Assembly (NCBI RefSeq): GCF_000346505.1
Contig: NZ_ANOH01000088.1
Coordinates: 1 to 38,205, forward strand
From: Aporhodopirellula sallentina SM41
GTDB taxonomy: Bacteria > Planctomycetota > Planctomycetia > Pirellulales > Pirellulaceae
Length of the DNA stretch: 38,205 nucleotides
Direction: 5' to 3'
Shown here: in pieces, positions 1-8,125 of the stretch
Numbering within the stretch: position 1 is the first letter of the stretch
Layout of the letters: each line of letters opens with the position of its first letter
Notes under the pieces: model-generated
What the model was told of the DNA's origin: nothing
Database searches by the model: none
What the model saw: only the letters and a program-made list of their open reading frames with translations
Translations under genes and position numbers: made by a program

Positions 1-34
1 CGCTGCGCTTGTCCGGCCTACGATTGGTCTTCGG

Positions 35-90
35 GTAGTGGATCTTGTTAAAGATCCTGCTGCATGAGGATCTTTGACAAGATCCACTAC
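35..90. repeat. Palindromic interspersed repeat, type A, copy 1
   Basis: Two 23-base arms (35-57 and 68-90) are complementary with one mismatch that would be a G-U pair in RNA, around the loop at 58-67. The core reads GTGGATCTTGT on the left arm. A near-identical copy, including the loop sequence, lies at 4757-4812. It sits just past the 3' end of acnB, whose stop is at 123-125, so it could act as a transcription end or mRNA-stabilising hairpin. No T-run follows, so a simple intrinsic terminator is not supported. Confidence 0.8.
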
Positions 91-122
91 GGCATACCCG
101 GGAATTTGGCTGCGTCGAAATA

Positions 123-2921
123 CTAGAGCGTCACTAGGTTCGCTGGTCCGCGAGCGTTCATGCCGTCGGTGGGCGGAGCAAACTTGGTGAGTTTGATTCC
201 GGTCACTGCGGCCTTGTACTCATCGATGGTTGGCGTTCGTCCGAGGATCGCAGAAAGCACGACGACTGGCGTTGAGGCCAACAGCGATTCACCTTTTTTG
301 CGTTCCGAGTCGGCAACGACGCGACCTTGGAACAATCGGGTGGATGTCGCCAGGACGGTATCGCCTTTGGCGGCCTTCTCTTGGTTTCCCATGCAGAGGT
401 TACATCCCGGTCGCTCCAGGTACATCATGTTTTCGTACTCGGTGCGGGCCGTTTTCTTCGGCAGCAAATCGTTGAACTCGAAACCGGAGTACTTTTGCAG
501 CACGTCCCAGTCGCCTTCTTCTTTCAGTTCATCGATGATGTTGTAGGTCGGTGCGGCAACCACGAGCGGTGCTTTGAACTCAACCGTTCCGCGTTCTTCC
601 TCGAGGTTCTTCAACATCTGCGAAACGATCTTCAGGTCACCTTTGTGAACCATGCAGGATCCGACGAAGCCGAGATCGACGTGCTTTTGCCCATCGTAGA
701 ACGTGAGGTCGCGGATCGTGTCGTGCGTGTAACGTTTCGACACGTCTTCGTTGTTCACGTCGGGGTCGGCAATCATGGGCTCGTCGATCACGCTAAGATC
801 GACTTCCATCTCCGCAAAATACTTTGCGTTCTCATCGGGAGCGAGTGCAGGCTTCTCGCCCGATTTGATCTCGGCGATTCGCTCGTCTGCTTTGTCGATC
901 AGACCTTGCAGGACCTGTTTATCGTTGTCCATGCCTTTGTCGATCATGATCTGGATTCGGCTCTTGGCGATCTCCAGTGACTCGATCAACGTGTCGTCTT
1001 GCGAGATGCAGATAGAGGCCTTGGCCTTCATTTCTGCGGTCCAGTCGGTGAACGTGAACGCTTGGTCGGCAGCGAGCGTTCCGATGTGAACCTCGATCAC
1101 TCGACCTTGGAAGACATTATCGCCGCCGAACTTGCGCAGCATCTGTGCCTGCGTCGAGTGAACGACATCGCGGAAGTCGATGTGATCTTGCATCTCGCCG
1201 GTGAAGGTGACCTTGACCGATTCCGGGATCGGCATTGTGGCTTCGCCCGTCGCGAGGGCCAACGCCACGGTTCCCGAGTCCGCACCGAATGCGACGCCCT
1301 TGGACATCCGCGTGTGCGAGTCACCACCGATGATGATCGCCCAATCGTCCACCGTGATGTCGTTGAGCACCTTGTGGATGACGTCGGTCATCGCATGGTA
1401 AACGCCTTTGGGATCACGAGCGGTGATCAAACCAAAGTCGTTCATGAACTGCATCAACTTGGGAATGTTTTCCTGGGCCTTTTTGTCCCAAACCGACGCG
1501 GTATGGCATCCGGACTGATAGGCGCCGTCGACGATCGGCGAAATCGTCGTCGCCGCCATCATCTCGAGTTCCTGCGATGTCATCAGACCCGTGGTGTCCT
1601 GCGAACCGACGATGTTGACTTCAACACGAGCGTCTGATCCGGCGTGAAGCACTTTGCCGGGAGTGTTGCCCACGGCGTTCTTGTTGAAAATCTTTTCAAC
1701 GGCGGTGAGTCCTTGGCCTTCGTGAGAAACCTCTTTCGATGCCGCAAACACGGGAGGGATATCAATTCCGAGCGTATTGGCCGCGAAGGTTTGCAGTTTC
1801 TTGCCGAACACGATGGCGTACGATCCGCCTGCCTTCATGAACTCAACCTTTTGAGGTGTCAACGCACTCGAAATGTCGATCAGTTCTTTGTCGCCGTTGT
1901 AGAGTTTCTTCTCTTTGGTGTTGATCGTCAGAACCGTTCCGGTGTCGACCGAATAGGCTTGCTCGAGCACGGGTTCGCCTTCGTCATCAACGACCACGTT
2001 GCCTTCGGCGTCGGTCTTCTTTACCCAGTTCTTCAGGTCGATGCCGATGCCGCCGGTGACGCCGACGGTGGTCAAGAAGATTGGCGAGATGCCGTTGGTA
2101 CCGGCAACCACGGGAGCGATGTTGATGAACGGCACATAGGGACTCGCTTGCTTGCCGATCCAGAGCGCGACATTGTTGACGCCCGACATCCGCGACGACC
2201 CGACGCCCATCGTGCCTTTCTCGGCGATCAGCATCACGCGTTTGTCTGGGTGTTCCTTTTGCAACGCGACCAGTTCGTCTTGCGCCTTCGCATCGATCAG
2301 GCACTTCCCGTGCAGTTCGCGGTCGGAGCGTGAGTGAGCCTCACTGCCTGGTGAAAGCAAGTCGGTCGAGATGTCACCCACTCCCGCGATGTAAGTCACC
2401 ACGTCGATTTTTTCGGGAACGTCAGGAAGCTTCGTGAAGAACTCTGCCTTGGCGTAGCTTTCGAGAAGATCACGTGCGATCTCGCTGCCTTCTTTGAACG
2501 CCTTTTCCAAACGTGACGTGTCGGCCTCGTAAAGGAAGACCTGCGTCTTGAGAACCTCGGCGGCCTGTTTGGCGATCGACTCGTTTTCGCCGAGCGCCAA
2601 GTCGAGCAGCACCTTGATCGAAGGGCCGCCCTTCATGTGTGACAACTGTTCCAACGCGAACTCAGGCGTGATCTCCGCAACCGTCGCTTCGCCGAGAACG
2701 ATCTCTTTGAGGAACTCGGCCTTCACGCCCGCCGCACTCGTTGTTCCAGGCAACGTGTTGTAAATGAAAAACTTCAGCGAGTCCTCACGGTGAGGGTGAT
2801 CGGGGGTTCTGATCTGCTCGATGATTTCGCTCGTCAACTCCGCGCTATCGATCGGCTTCGGGTGAAGACCTTCCTTCTTGCGTTCTTCGATTTCGTCAAG
2901 GTAGGCGGCGTAAGCACTCAT
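123..2921 (-). CDS. acnB: Aconitate hydratase B (aconitase / 2-methylisocitrate dehydratase)
   Basis: This cytoplasmic enzyme interconverts citrate and isocitrate in the TCA cycle; AcnB-type enzymes often also hydrate 2-methylaconitate. The 932-residue length and domain order fit AcnB: an N-terminal HEAT-like helical region (about 1-160), a swivel domain, then the catalytic aconitase domains. The three cysteines that bind the [4Fe-4S] cluster are visible at 756 (GSCM) and at 840 and 843 (PGCNLCMGN), matching the spacing in E. coli AcnB. The GGDSHTR and GCHTAS motifs are also present. The ATG at 2921 gives a standard N-terminus (MSAYAAYLDEIEERKKEGL) but has no strong Shine-Dalgarno sequence. 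The gene stands alone on the minus strand, with type A repeat 1 just beyond its 3' end. Nothing looks damaged. The many other open frames in this region lie antisense or out of frame and look spurious. Confidence 0.97.
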   Translation of the reverse strand: MSAYAAYLDEIEERKKEGLHPKPIDSAELTSEIIEQIRTPDHPHREDSLKFFIYNTLPGTTSAAGVKAEFLKEIVLGEATVAEITPEFALEQLSHMKGGPSIKVLLDLALGENESIAKQAAEVLKTQVFLYEADTSRLEKAFKEGSEIARDLLESYAKAEFFTKLPDVPEKIDVVTYIAGVGDISTDLLSPGSEAHSRSDRELHGKCLIDAKAQDELVALQKEHPDKRVMLIAEKGTMGVGSSRMSGVNNVALWIGKQASPYVPFINIAPVVAGTNGISPIFLTTVGVTGGIGIDLKNWVKKTDAEGNVVVDDEGEPVLEQAYSVDTGTVLTINTKEKKLYNGDKELIDISSALTPQKVEFMKAGGSYAIVFGKKLQTFAANTLGIDIPPVFAASKEVSHEGQGLTAVEKIFNKNAVGNTPGKVLHAGSDARVEVNIVGSQDTTGLMTSQELEMMAATTISPIVDGAYQSGCHTASVWDKKAQENIPKLMQFMNDFGLITARDPKGVYHAMTDVIHKVLNDITVDDWAIIIGGDSHTRMSKGVAFGADSGTVALALATGEATMPIPESVKVTFTGEMQDHIDFRDVVHSTQAQMLRKFGGDNVFQGRVIEVHIGTLAADQAFTFTDWTAEMKAKASICISQDDTLIESLEIAKSRIQIMIDKGMDNDKQVLQGLIDKADERIAEIKSGEKPALAPDENAKYFAEMEVDLSVIDEPMIADPDVNNEDVSKRYTHDTIRDLTFYDGQKHVDLGFVGSCMVHKGDLKIVSQMLKNLEEERGTVEFKAPLVVAAPTYNIIDELKEEGDWDVLQKYSGFEFNDLLPKKTARTEYENMMYLERPGCNLCMGNQEKAAKGDTVLATSTRLFQGRVVADSERKKGESLLASTPVVVLSAILGRTPTIDEYKAAVTGIKLTKFAPPTDGMNARGPANLVTL

Positions 2922-3977
2922 ATCAGCAGCATCTCAAAAAAGGTGTCAGAATTGTGTCAGTATTATCAACTAGCGTGATCACAGATTGGCACGACAAAGC
3001 AAGCCGGAATCACCGCTGGAGTATTGGTCAAAAGAGGTGTCGTGAAGCAGAAGGAAGTCGCCATCGACGCGGTCAAACAGAACCCAACTCTTCGGCACCC
3101 GGCCCCGCCGCGCGTGGCGTTCTCGAACCGCCAACGACTCAGTCGCGTCAATCGGTGTGTCCTGCGAGAGTGACCTTTCTCGCCGGCGTGGAAGGTGGCG
3201 TCCGATTTGACCCGCTGGGATCCCTTTGTGCTGCGACCGGCGAGTATCGACAAAAAGGCCGGCGACAAAGGGAAGATGACTTGGTTCGGCAGCGATCACT
3301 CGCTTGGCTGTCGGGAGGTCCCGTTCGGGTGTCCGAGACAAGCGTCTCGCGGCGACCGCCGGCGGTATTCTCTCCGGCAGGGGCATTTCCCCATACGGAC
3401 AGCGTGCTAAGTCATTTTCCAGCATTGCTTTGGTCTTTTATCGGCACGAATGGCGTACTCCGCGTCAGACTTTCTGAAGATTCAGGGGCCGATCGTATTG
3501 TCAATAGTTTTACCAAACAAGGGTAGCCCCGATGGGCCGGCTCGAACGTGATGCCGACCTTTGGGCCGGATAACGGAAGATAACACCCCAAACGCGCACA
3601 AAACGGCGGGCGGACACCACCCCAGTTGAAGTGTCCTCGACGACAGGCTGCCGTGCAAAGTTCATTGACACGAAAACGAACGAACAACAGTCATGGCCCG
3701 GATCAGCGACGGGCGCCACTCGATCCGAGGTCCGGTTTGGATCGGAATGTGCTCCGGGATGTGTTCATCAAGGGTTGTGCATTCGGTGAAGTCAAGGCTC
3801 GCTCTTTTGTCAAAAGGTTGATCCGGGGCAATAGTGGTCCGAACGAGGTGCTCCGCCGCAGTCCGCTAGCAGCCCAGCGACTCCGGTGTCGTTGAAAGCC
3901 GCCCTGAGACGGCTCCTGGAATCGAAGTCTCACACCAAATCATTCAAATTCACAGCAACATACGAAGGAAGTAGACA
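2922..3977. other. Long stretch without a recognisable gene
   Basis: About 1 kb between the divergent acnB and SDR genes. Several overlapping open frames of 60-190 codons exist on both strands, but their translations are rich in Arg, Ser and Pro and show no family motif I recognise. They also conflict with one another. The part next to acnB (2943-2959) contains a direct repeat, GTGTCAG-AATT-GTGTCAG, upstream of the acnB start. It may hold promoters for acnB and the SDR gene, but I cannot place them with confidence. Confidence 0.5.
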
Positions 3978-4724
3978 ATGGGATTCGACTTAAAAGAGAA
4001 AGTGGTTCTGGTCACAGGTGCCAACCGAGGCATCGGGAAGGTGATCCTCGAGGAAGCTTTCGCTCGCGGCGCTAGCAAGGTTTATGCGGCGGTTCGGCGA
4101 GTGGAGTCGGCTGATGATCTTGTTGCCAAACATGGTGACAAGGTCGTGGCGGTTCACTTGGATTTGGATGACCCGCAGTCGATCGTTGATGCGGCGAAGA
4201 CGGCCACGGACGTCGACGTGGTGGTGAACAACGCGGGTGTTTTGCGTTTGCAAAAGGCATTGGATCCCGAGGCGGTTGAAACGCTGCAGTTCGAAATGAA
4301 CGCGAACGTTTACGGTTTGATGCGAGTCGCACAGGCCTTCGCTCCGGTTTTGAAAGCTAACGGTGGCGGAGCATTGGTGCAACTCAACAGCGTCGCTTCG
4401 GTGAAAGCCTTCCCCGACTTCTCGACCTACTGCGCATCGAAAGCGGCCAGTTACTCGATCACGCAGAGTCTTCGTGAATCGTTGAAGGAACAAAACACGC
4501 AGGTCGTCAGCGTGCACCCAGGACCAATCGATACCGACATGGGGTCGGACGCCGGTTTTGACGAAGCCGCTTCGCCCGAGGTGGTTGCCATCGCGATCTT
4601 CGATGCGATCGCCAACGGTCAATTTCATGTCTGGCCGGACCCGATGGCGGTCCAAGTCAATTCGGCTTACCAAAGCTTTGCCGAGCAAGTGGTCGAAACG
4701 TCGATGGAAGAGTCACCGGCCTAG
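3978..4724 (+). CDS. Short-chain dehydrogenase/reductase (SDR), classical type
   Basis: A 248-residue NAD(P)-dependent oxidoreductase with a Rossmann fold; the substrate cannot be told from sequence. The cofactor loop TGANRGIG is at 13-20, NNAG at 84-87, the catalytic Ser in LNSVAS at 138, and the YCASK catalytic motif has Tyr151 and Lys155. The PGPIDTDM segment after the active site is typical of classical SDRs. The ATG follows a reasonable ribosome binding site (AGGAAGT at 3964-3970). The gene stands alone; the HAD-family gene downstream is separated by a palindromic repeat, so co-transcription is uncertain. Length and motifs are complete. The Arg pair after the second strand (VRR, residues 39-41) suggests NADPH preference, which is inference. 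Confidence 0.93.
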   Translation: MGFDLKEKVVLVTGANRGIGKVILEEAFARGASKVYAAVRRVESADDLVAKHGDKVVAVHLDLDDPQSIVDAAKTATDVDVVVNNAGVLRLQKALDPEAVETLQFEMNANVYGLMRVAQAFAPVLKANGGGALVQLNSVASVKAFPDFSTYCASKAASYSITQSLRESLKEQNTQVVSVHPGPIDTDMGSDAGFDEAASPEVVAIAIFDAIANGQFHVWPDPMAVQVNSAYQSFAEQVVETSMEESPA

Positions 4725-4756
4725 CGTTCCGACGCAGTTTGGTTTTCGGGTAGGTG

Positions 4757-4812
4757 GTAGAGGATCTTGTTAAAGATCCCGCTGCATGAGGATCTTTCAC
4801 AAGATCCACTAC
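4757..4812. repeat. Palindromic interspersed repeat, type A, copy 2
   Basis: Arms 4757-4779 and 4790-4812 form a hairpin and match copy 1 (35-90) almost base for base, including the GCTGCATGA loop. It lies 33 bases past the SDR stop codon, again at a gene 3' end, and just before the HAD gene. An open reading frame for the HAD gene extends back into it by a TTG codon, but that extension is repeat sequence and unlikely to be translated. Confidence 0.8.
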
Positions 4813-4829
4813 GCGGAAACGGAGCTGAC

Positions 4830-5693
4830 ATGAATTACCCGTTTGAGACCGAGTCTAAACCCGCACACTTGTTGGAGTTCGCTGTGGCGAAGTCACTGCT
4901 CATGATCGTATTCGTTGTCGGTGTGTTTGGTTGCGCATCGATTGCGACCGCGGAAACACCCACCGCGACCTCCAATCAACTCCCCACTTCTGAGAACGCA
5001 ATGGAAACGCCGAAACTGTTGATCTTCGATGTCAACGAAACGTTGTTGGATCTTGCTCCGTTGAAAACCTCGGTGGGCGAGGCATTGGGCGGCCGCGAAG
5101 ATCTGTTGCCGTTTTGGTTCTCGACGATGCTTCATTACTCGTTGGTGGAAACGCTGAGTGATCAGTATCACGACTTTGGTGAGATCGGGACCGCCGCGTT
5201 GTTGATGGTGGCCGAGTCGCAGGGCGTTGAGCTGACCGAAGAGGAAGCCAAGCAGGCGATCGTGCCAACGATTCGTTCGTTGCCTCCTCACCCCGATGTA
5301 ATCGAAGGGATCCATCGTTTGAAGCAAGCTGGCTACCGAGTTGTCAGCTTGACCAATTCGTCATCGGCCGGCGTGGAGGCACAGTTTCGAAACGCGGGGC
5401 TGACCGAATTGTTCGAGCGACGCTACAGCGTCGACGCTGTTGGCAAGTTCAAACCGCACCCGGCCACGTACGCTCATGTGCTCCGCGACCTCGACGTGAA
5501 GCCGGGCGACGCAATGATGGTGGCGGCCCACGCATGGGATCTCGCCGGTGCGAAGAACGCTGGCTTGCAAACTGCGTTCATCAAACGACCGGGCAAGACA
5601 CTGTACCCTAACGCCAGCAAGCCCGACATGATCGTTGCCGACCTGAATGAGTTGGCGGACCAACTGGCACAAAACCACGATAACCCCACGTAG
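4830..5693 (+). CDS. Haloacid dehalogenase type II-like hydrolase, exported or lipid-anchored
   Basis: HAD-superfamily hydrolase of the L-2-haloacid dehalogenase type. The nucleophile motif is DVNETLLDL (Asp67 from the ATG at 4830). Motif II is SLTNSS, the conserved Lys lies in KFKPHPATY, and the last motif is AAHAWDLAGAKNAG. Substrate may be a 2-haloacid or a phosphate ester; the sequence does not decide. A hydrophobic segment ending in VFGC (Cys35) then SIATAE looks like a signal peptide, possibly with a lipobox, so the enzyme is probably exported, which is unusual for this family. Two starts are possible: ATG 4830 with GGAG at 4821-4824, or GTG 4884 with GGAG at 4874-4877. The second gives a more compact signal peptide (MAKSLLMIVFVVGVFGC). 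The last codon and the stop lie inside a palindromic repeat. Confidence 0.88.
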   Translation: MNYPFETESKPAHLLEFAVAKSLLMIVFVVGVFGCASIATAETPTATSNQLPTSENAMETPKLLIFDVNETLLDLAPLKTSVGEALGGREDLLPFWFSTMLHYSLVETLSDQYHDFGEIGTAALLMVAESQGVELTEEEAKQAIVPTIRSLPPHPDVIEGIHRLKQAGYRVVSLTNSSSAGVEAQFRNAGLTELFERRYSVDAVGKFKPHPATYAHVLRDLDVKPGDAMMVAAHAWDLAGAKNAGLQTAFIKRPGKTLYPNASKPDMIVADLNELADQLAQNHDNPT

Positions 5694-5714
5694 CGGAGTC
5701 TCTCCGAGACTCGG
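5687..5714. repeat. Type B repeat, single arm
   Basis: CACGTAGCGGAGTCTCTCCGAGACTC matches one arm of the full palindrome at 10497-10578 with few differences. It contains a short palindrome of its own (GAGTCTC-TCC-GAGACTC). The final Thr codon and the TAG stop of the HAD gene (5688-5693) are supplied by this repeat, so its insertion may have reset the 3' end of that gene. Confidence 0.7.
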
Positions 5715-5839
5715 AGCGATCCATCCAAATAGCTGCCAATCTTCTTTCGCGGGCGATCTTCTCTTCCTTCGCTCCCGCTGAGTTGTGCCCACGCCGGTCA
5801 CCGCTGAAAACGCTGCGCTGAACGCGTTGTTGAGCTACT

Positions 5840-5889
5840 AGCCCGACGCGGAAGCGAGGGACCACAAACAACCCCTCGCTTGCCGGGCT
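5840..5889. repeat. Palindromic repeat, type E
   Basis: The arm at 5840-5860 (AGCCCGACGCGGAAGCGAGGG) pairs with 5873-5889 (CCCTCGCTTGCCGGGCT) with a small bulge. It lies between the HAD gene and the sigma factor gene. I see no other copy in the window. Confidence 0.65.
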
Positions 5890-6030
5890 GTTGATTTATT
5901 CTTTTAACGGGCAGCCGTAGGCGACCTACTTGCCACTGCACGTCACCTACGGCTACCGGTTAAACGAAAACAGGTTGACTCTTGAATAGGTCAACAGCCC
6001 GTTGCACGTCGGGCTGGTAAATCAACAGCC
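5886..6030. repeat. Nested inverted repeats between HAD and sigma genes
   Basis: Outer arms GGCTGTTGATTTA (5886-5898) and TAAATCAACAGCC (6018-6030) are perfect 13-base inverted repeats. Inside them, 5902-5925 pairs with 5942-5965 over about 24 bases with a few mismatches (core GCCGTAGG). A third small hairpin (AACAGCCCG/CGGGCT) lies at about 5993-6015. The nesting suggests one repeat inserted into another. No gene is visible between 5694 and 6113. Confidence 0.6.
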
Positions 6031-6113
6031 TGCGAACGCGTGCTTGCAAACGAATTTGCACGAAATTTCAAATTCATTGTCACCTTCGCTCGGCCGCGAC
6101 TATTTCAGGGTGT

Positions 6114-6665
6114 ATGGCAGGCTCTCAAGCAACAATCGAAGACGACGAGATGGTGGCGTTGATCGCGAAACACCAGCCGATGCTGCGCGCGGTCATCCGA
6201 AGCATGGTGCCGGGCTACGTCTCCGGGCACAGCGACGGCGACGATGTTTTGCAAGAAACCAACATGGTTCTGTGGCAAAAACGAGCGACGTTCGAACCCG
6301 GGTCCAGCTTCCCGGCCTGGGCGGCCACGGTCGCCCGATTGCAAGTCATGGCGTGGCGGAAACGTAGTGTTGCCCATCGAGCGATGACATTGGACGACGA
6401 CGCATTGATCGAAAAAATCGCGTCCCGAGCCGCGGAATTGGCGGACGACATGGACCAGCGTCGTGAGGCGTTGCGGCACTGCTTGGCGGGTTTAACGGCT
6501 GAGCAGCGCGAGTTGGTCCAGCAGCGTTACTTCAGCAAAGAATCGCTGGTGGACTACGCCGCCCAGCGAGGCCTGACTTATCCGACGCTCAAGAAAAACC
6601 TCGAGCGGGTACGAACACGGTTGCGAAAGTGTGTTCGCCTGCGTCTGGCTGCGGAGGCTTCCTGA
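6114..6665 (+). CDS. ECF sigma factor, Rhodopirellula/Verrucomicrobium type
   Basis: RNA polymerase sigma-70-like factor of 183 residues that should direct transcription of a dedicated regulon, probably including its own operon. Region 2 spans about residues 15-85, with the DDVLQETNMVLWQKR segment typical of region 2 in planctomycete ECF factors. Region 4 spans about 120-175 and includes a helix-turn-helix-like LVDYAAQRGLTYPTLKKNLERVR. Its TGA stop overlaps the ATG of the FecR-like gene by one base (TGATG), so the two are translationally coupled. Coupling of an ECF factor to a FecR-like membrane protein suggests the partner controls it. The ATG at 6114 has only a weak upstream purine run (AGGG). 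An ATG at 6150 is an alternative, but would cut into region 2. Confidence 0.93.
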   Translation: MAGSQATIEDDEMVALIAKHQPMLRAVIRSMVPGYVSGHSDGDDVLQETNMVLWQKRATFEPGSSFPAWAATVARLQVMAWRKRSVAHRAMTLDDDALIEKIASRAAELADDMDQRREALRHCLAGLTAEQRELVQQRYFSKESLVDYAAQRGLTYPTLKKNLERVRTRLRKCVRLRLAAEAS

Positions 6666-8107
6666 TGAAAACGCCCCGGTGGGAATCACTGCTCAGCCGT
6701 GCTCAAGACGGCGAATTGTCGGCTGAGGAGAAACGCGAACTCGAACGACTGCTCCGCGAAGACGAAGCTTCGCTGGATCAGTATCTCGACGCGATGGCGC
6801 TCGATGCGTTGTCGCAAGAACATCATGATGAGGAGTCCATCGCGAAACCGTTAGCGCATGTTGCCAACCAAGCGACCGAGACAAGAGCCTGGCGGACGGC
6901 GGTGTTGGCAATCGCCGCTTCATTGGTCTTTGTCGCAGGTTGGTGGTCTTTGCAAACCAGCGACTCCCCTTCATCGAGTCGGGCGGAGCGCGTTGTGACG
7001 GGGCCGCGGGTTGTGTTGGCGAAGGGACAAAACGCCGAGTTCGAAATGCCCAGCGGTGTGCAGGTTCGGCTGCGTGGACCGGCCGCGTATCAAACGCTCG
7101 GGGACAACCAACTTTCGTTGACATCCGGATTGTTAACCGCGAACGTTCCGCCACAAGCGACGGGGTTTCGAGTCGTCACGCCCAACGGCGACGTGGTCGA
7201 TCATGGAACCGAGATCGGTGTGATGGTGGACGAGTTGCAAACGGAACTGCACGTGTTCGAGGGCCAGGCGGAAGTCGTGCTGCCGCTCGATGGTGTTTCC
7301 TCCATGGTCGGCGCCAGCAAAGCGGTTCGTGTGAACCATCCCAATAACGCCGGCTATGAACCGATTTCGATCCAGCCATCTTTGTTTGGCAAACCGGCCA
7401 AGGCTGCTTCCTCGAGAATTCGATTTGATTTCGATTCGAATGACGAAGCATGGACGCAAACGCAAACCGGTGTTTTCGCGGACCGTGGCGACCAACCGAC
7501 GAGCAACCTCACGGCGGGACAAAGCCGGTACGAGACGCTGGTTGGTTTCGTGAAATTGCCTGCCGCCGAAGACAAGGTCGAATCGTTCCACGACAACCCG
7601 TTGCAGTTTGCTCCGCAATCGGGTGAAGGGCGAGTGTTGCCGCTGCCGTTTCACTTTCGCGATTCGATGTCGAGCCTGCGTTTGACATCGCCTCCGTTTC
7701 GGCTGAACTCAAACGACGGACCGATCACCGCGTTCATCACCGGTGGTCGTGGGCACGCCGAGACGCCTCCCGACTTTGTGCATGAATTGCCCGATCAAGC
7801 CGACGGGGAAGGCTTCCTCGGTTTGGCACTGCGCCGCGTTCGTGATGGCCGGTACCTGTGTAGCGTTCGCCGACGACCGGGCAATTTTTATGAGTGGGCC
7901 CCGGTCGAGATTTCACAATCGACGCTGGCGGCAGCAACGCGGAATGATCCCGCCGATGAAGTCTACGTGTTGGACTTGATCGACACTTATCAAGACCCAC
8001 GATGGAGTTGGATCGGTTTGGACACGGTGTCCATTCCCGGCCGTTTGGTGCCCGGCCGTTTGGTGCCCGGCCGTTTGGTGCCCGACCGCTTGGTCGAAGA
8101 ACAGTAA
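6665..8107 (+). CDS. FecR-like inner-membrane regulator (putative anti-sigma factor)
   Basis: A 480-residue protein encoded directly after the ECF sigma gene. Residues 1-75 form an acidic, helical cytoplasmic region (LSAEEKRELERLLREDEASLDQY) likely to contact the sigma factor. A single transmembrane helix follows at about 78-96 (VLAIAASLVFVAGWWSL). A FecR-type domain lies in the periplasm at about 110-205, including VVTPNGDVVDHGTEIGV and LHVFEGQAEVVLP. The rest (about 230-460) is an uncharacterised periplasmic region. The last 20 residues are a run of PGRLV units encoded by a 15-bp tandem repeat. The start was set at ATG 6665 because it overlaps the sigma stop; the open frame extends further upstream only inside the sigma gene. 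No zinc-anti-sigma (HxxxCxxC) motif is seen. Confidence 0.85.
   Translation: MKTPRWESLLSRAQDGELSAEEKRELERLLREDEASLDQYLDAMALDALSQEHHDEESIAKPLAHVANQATETRAWRTAVLAIAASLVFVAGWWSLQTSDSPSSSRAERVVTGPRVVLAKGQNAEFEMPSGVQVRLRGPAAYQTLGDNQLSLTSGLLTANVPPQATGFRVVTPNGDVVDHGTEIGVMVDELQTELHVFEGQAEVVLPLDGVSSMVGASKAVRVNHPNNAGYEPISIQPSLFGKPAKAASSRIRFDFDSNDEAWTQTQTGVFADRGDQPTSNLTAGQSRYETLVGFVKLPAAEDKVESFHDNPLQFAPQSGEGRVLPLPFHFRDSMSSLRLTSPPFRLNSNDGPITAFITGGRGHAETPPDFVHELPDQADGEGFLGLALRRVRDGRYLCSVRRRPGNFYEWAPVEISQSTLAAATRNDPADEVYVLDLIDTYQDPRWSWIGLDTVSIPGRLVPGRLVPGRLVPDRLVEEQ
8036..8095 (+). repeat. 15-bp tandem repeat, four copies, in FecR-like gene
   Basis: Three identical copies of CCCGGCCGTTTGGTG (8036-8080) are followed by a fourth with three changes (8081-8095). 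The unit is a multiple of three, so slippage adds or removes PGRLV pentapeptides at the C-terminus without breaking the frame. Confidence 0.9.
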
Positions 8108-8125
8108 CTCGACGCTCGAGCAACG

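Noticed and set aside
327-980. Long plus-strand frames inside acnB (also 999-1637 and 1644-2333)
   Set aside because: They are antisense to a complete, well-recognised aconitase gene and show no family motif.
2954-3526. A 190-codon plus-strand open frame overlapped by a 148-codon minus-strand frame
   Set aside because: The two conflict, neither shows a known domain, and both translations are rich in Arg, Ser and Pro, as in shadow frames of GC-rich intergenic DNA.
4767-4829. N-terminal extension of the HAD protein from a TTG codon
   Set aside because: The extension is encoded by a palindromic repeat that also occurs elsewhere; two downstream starts have proper ribosome binding sites.
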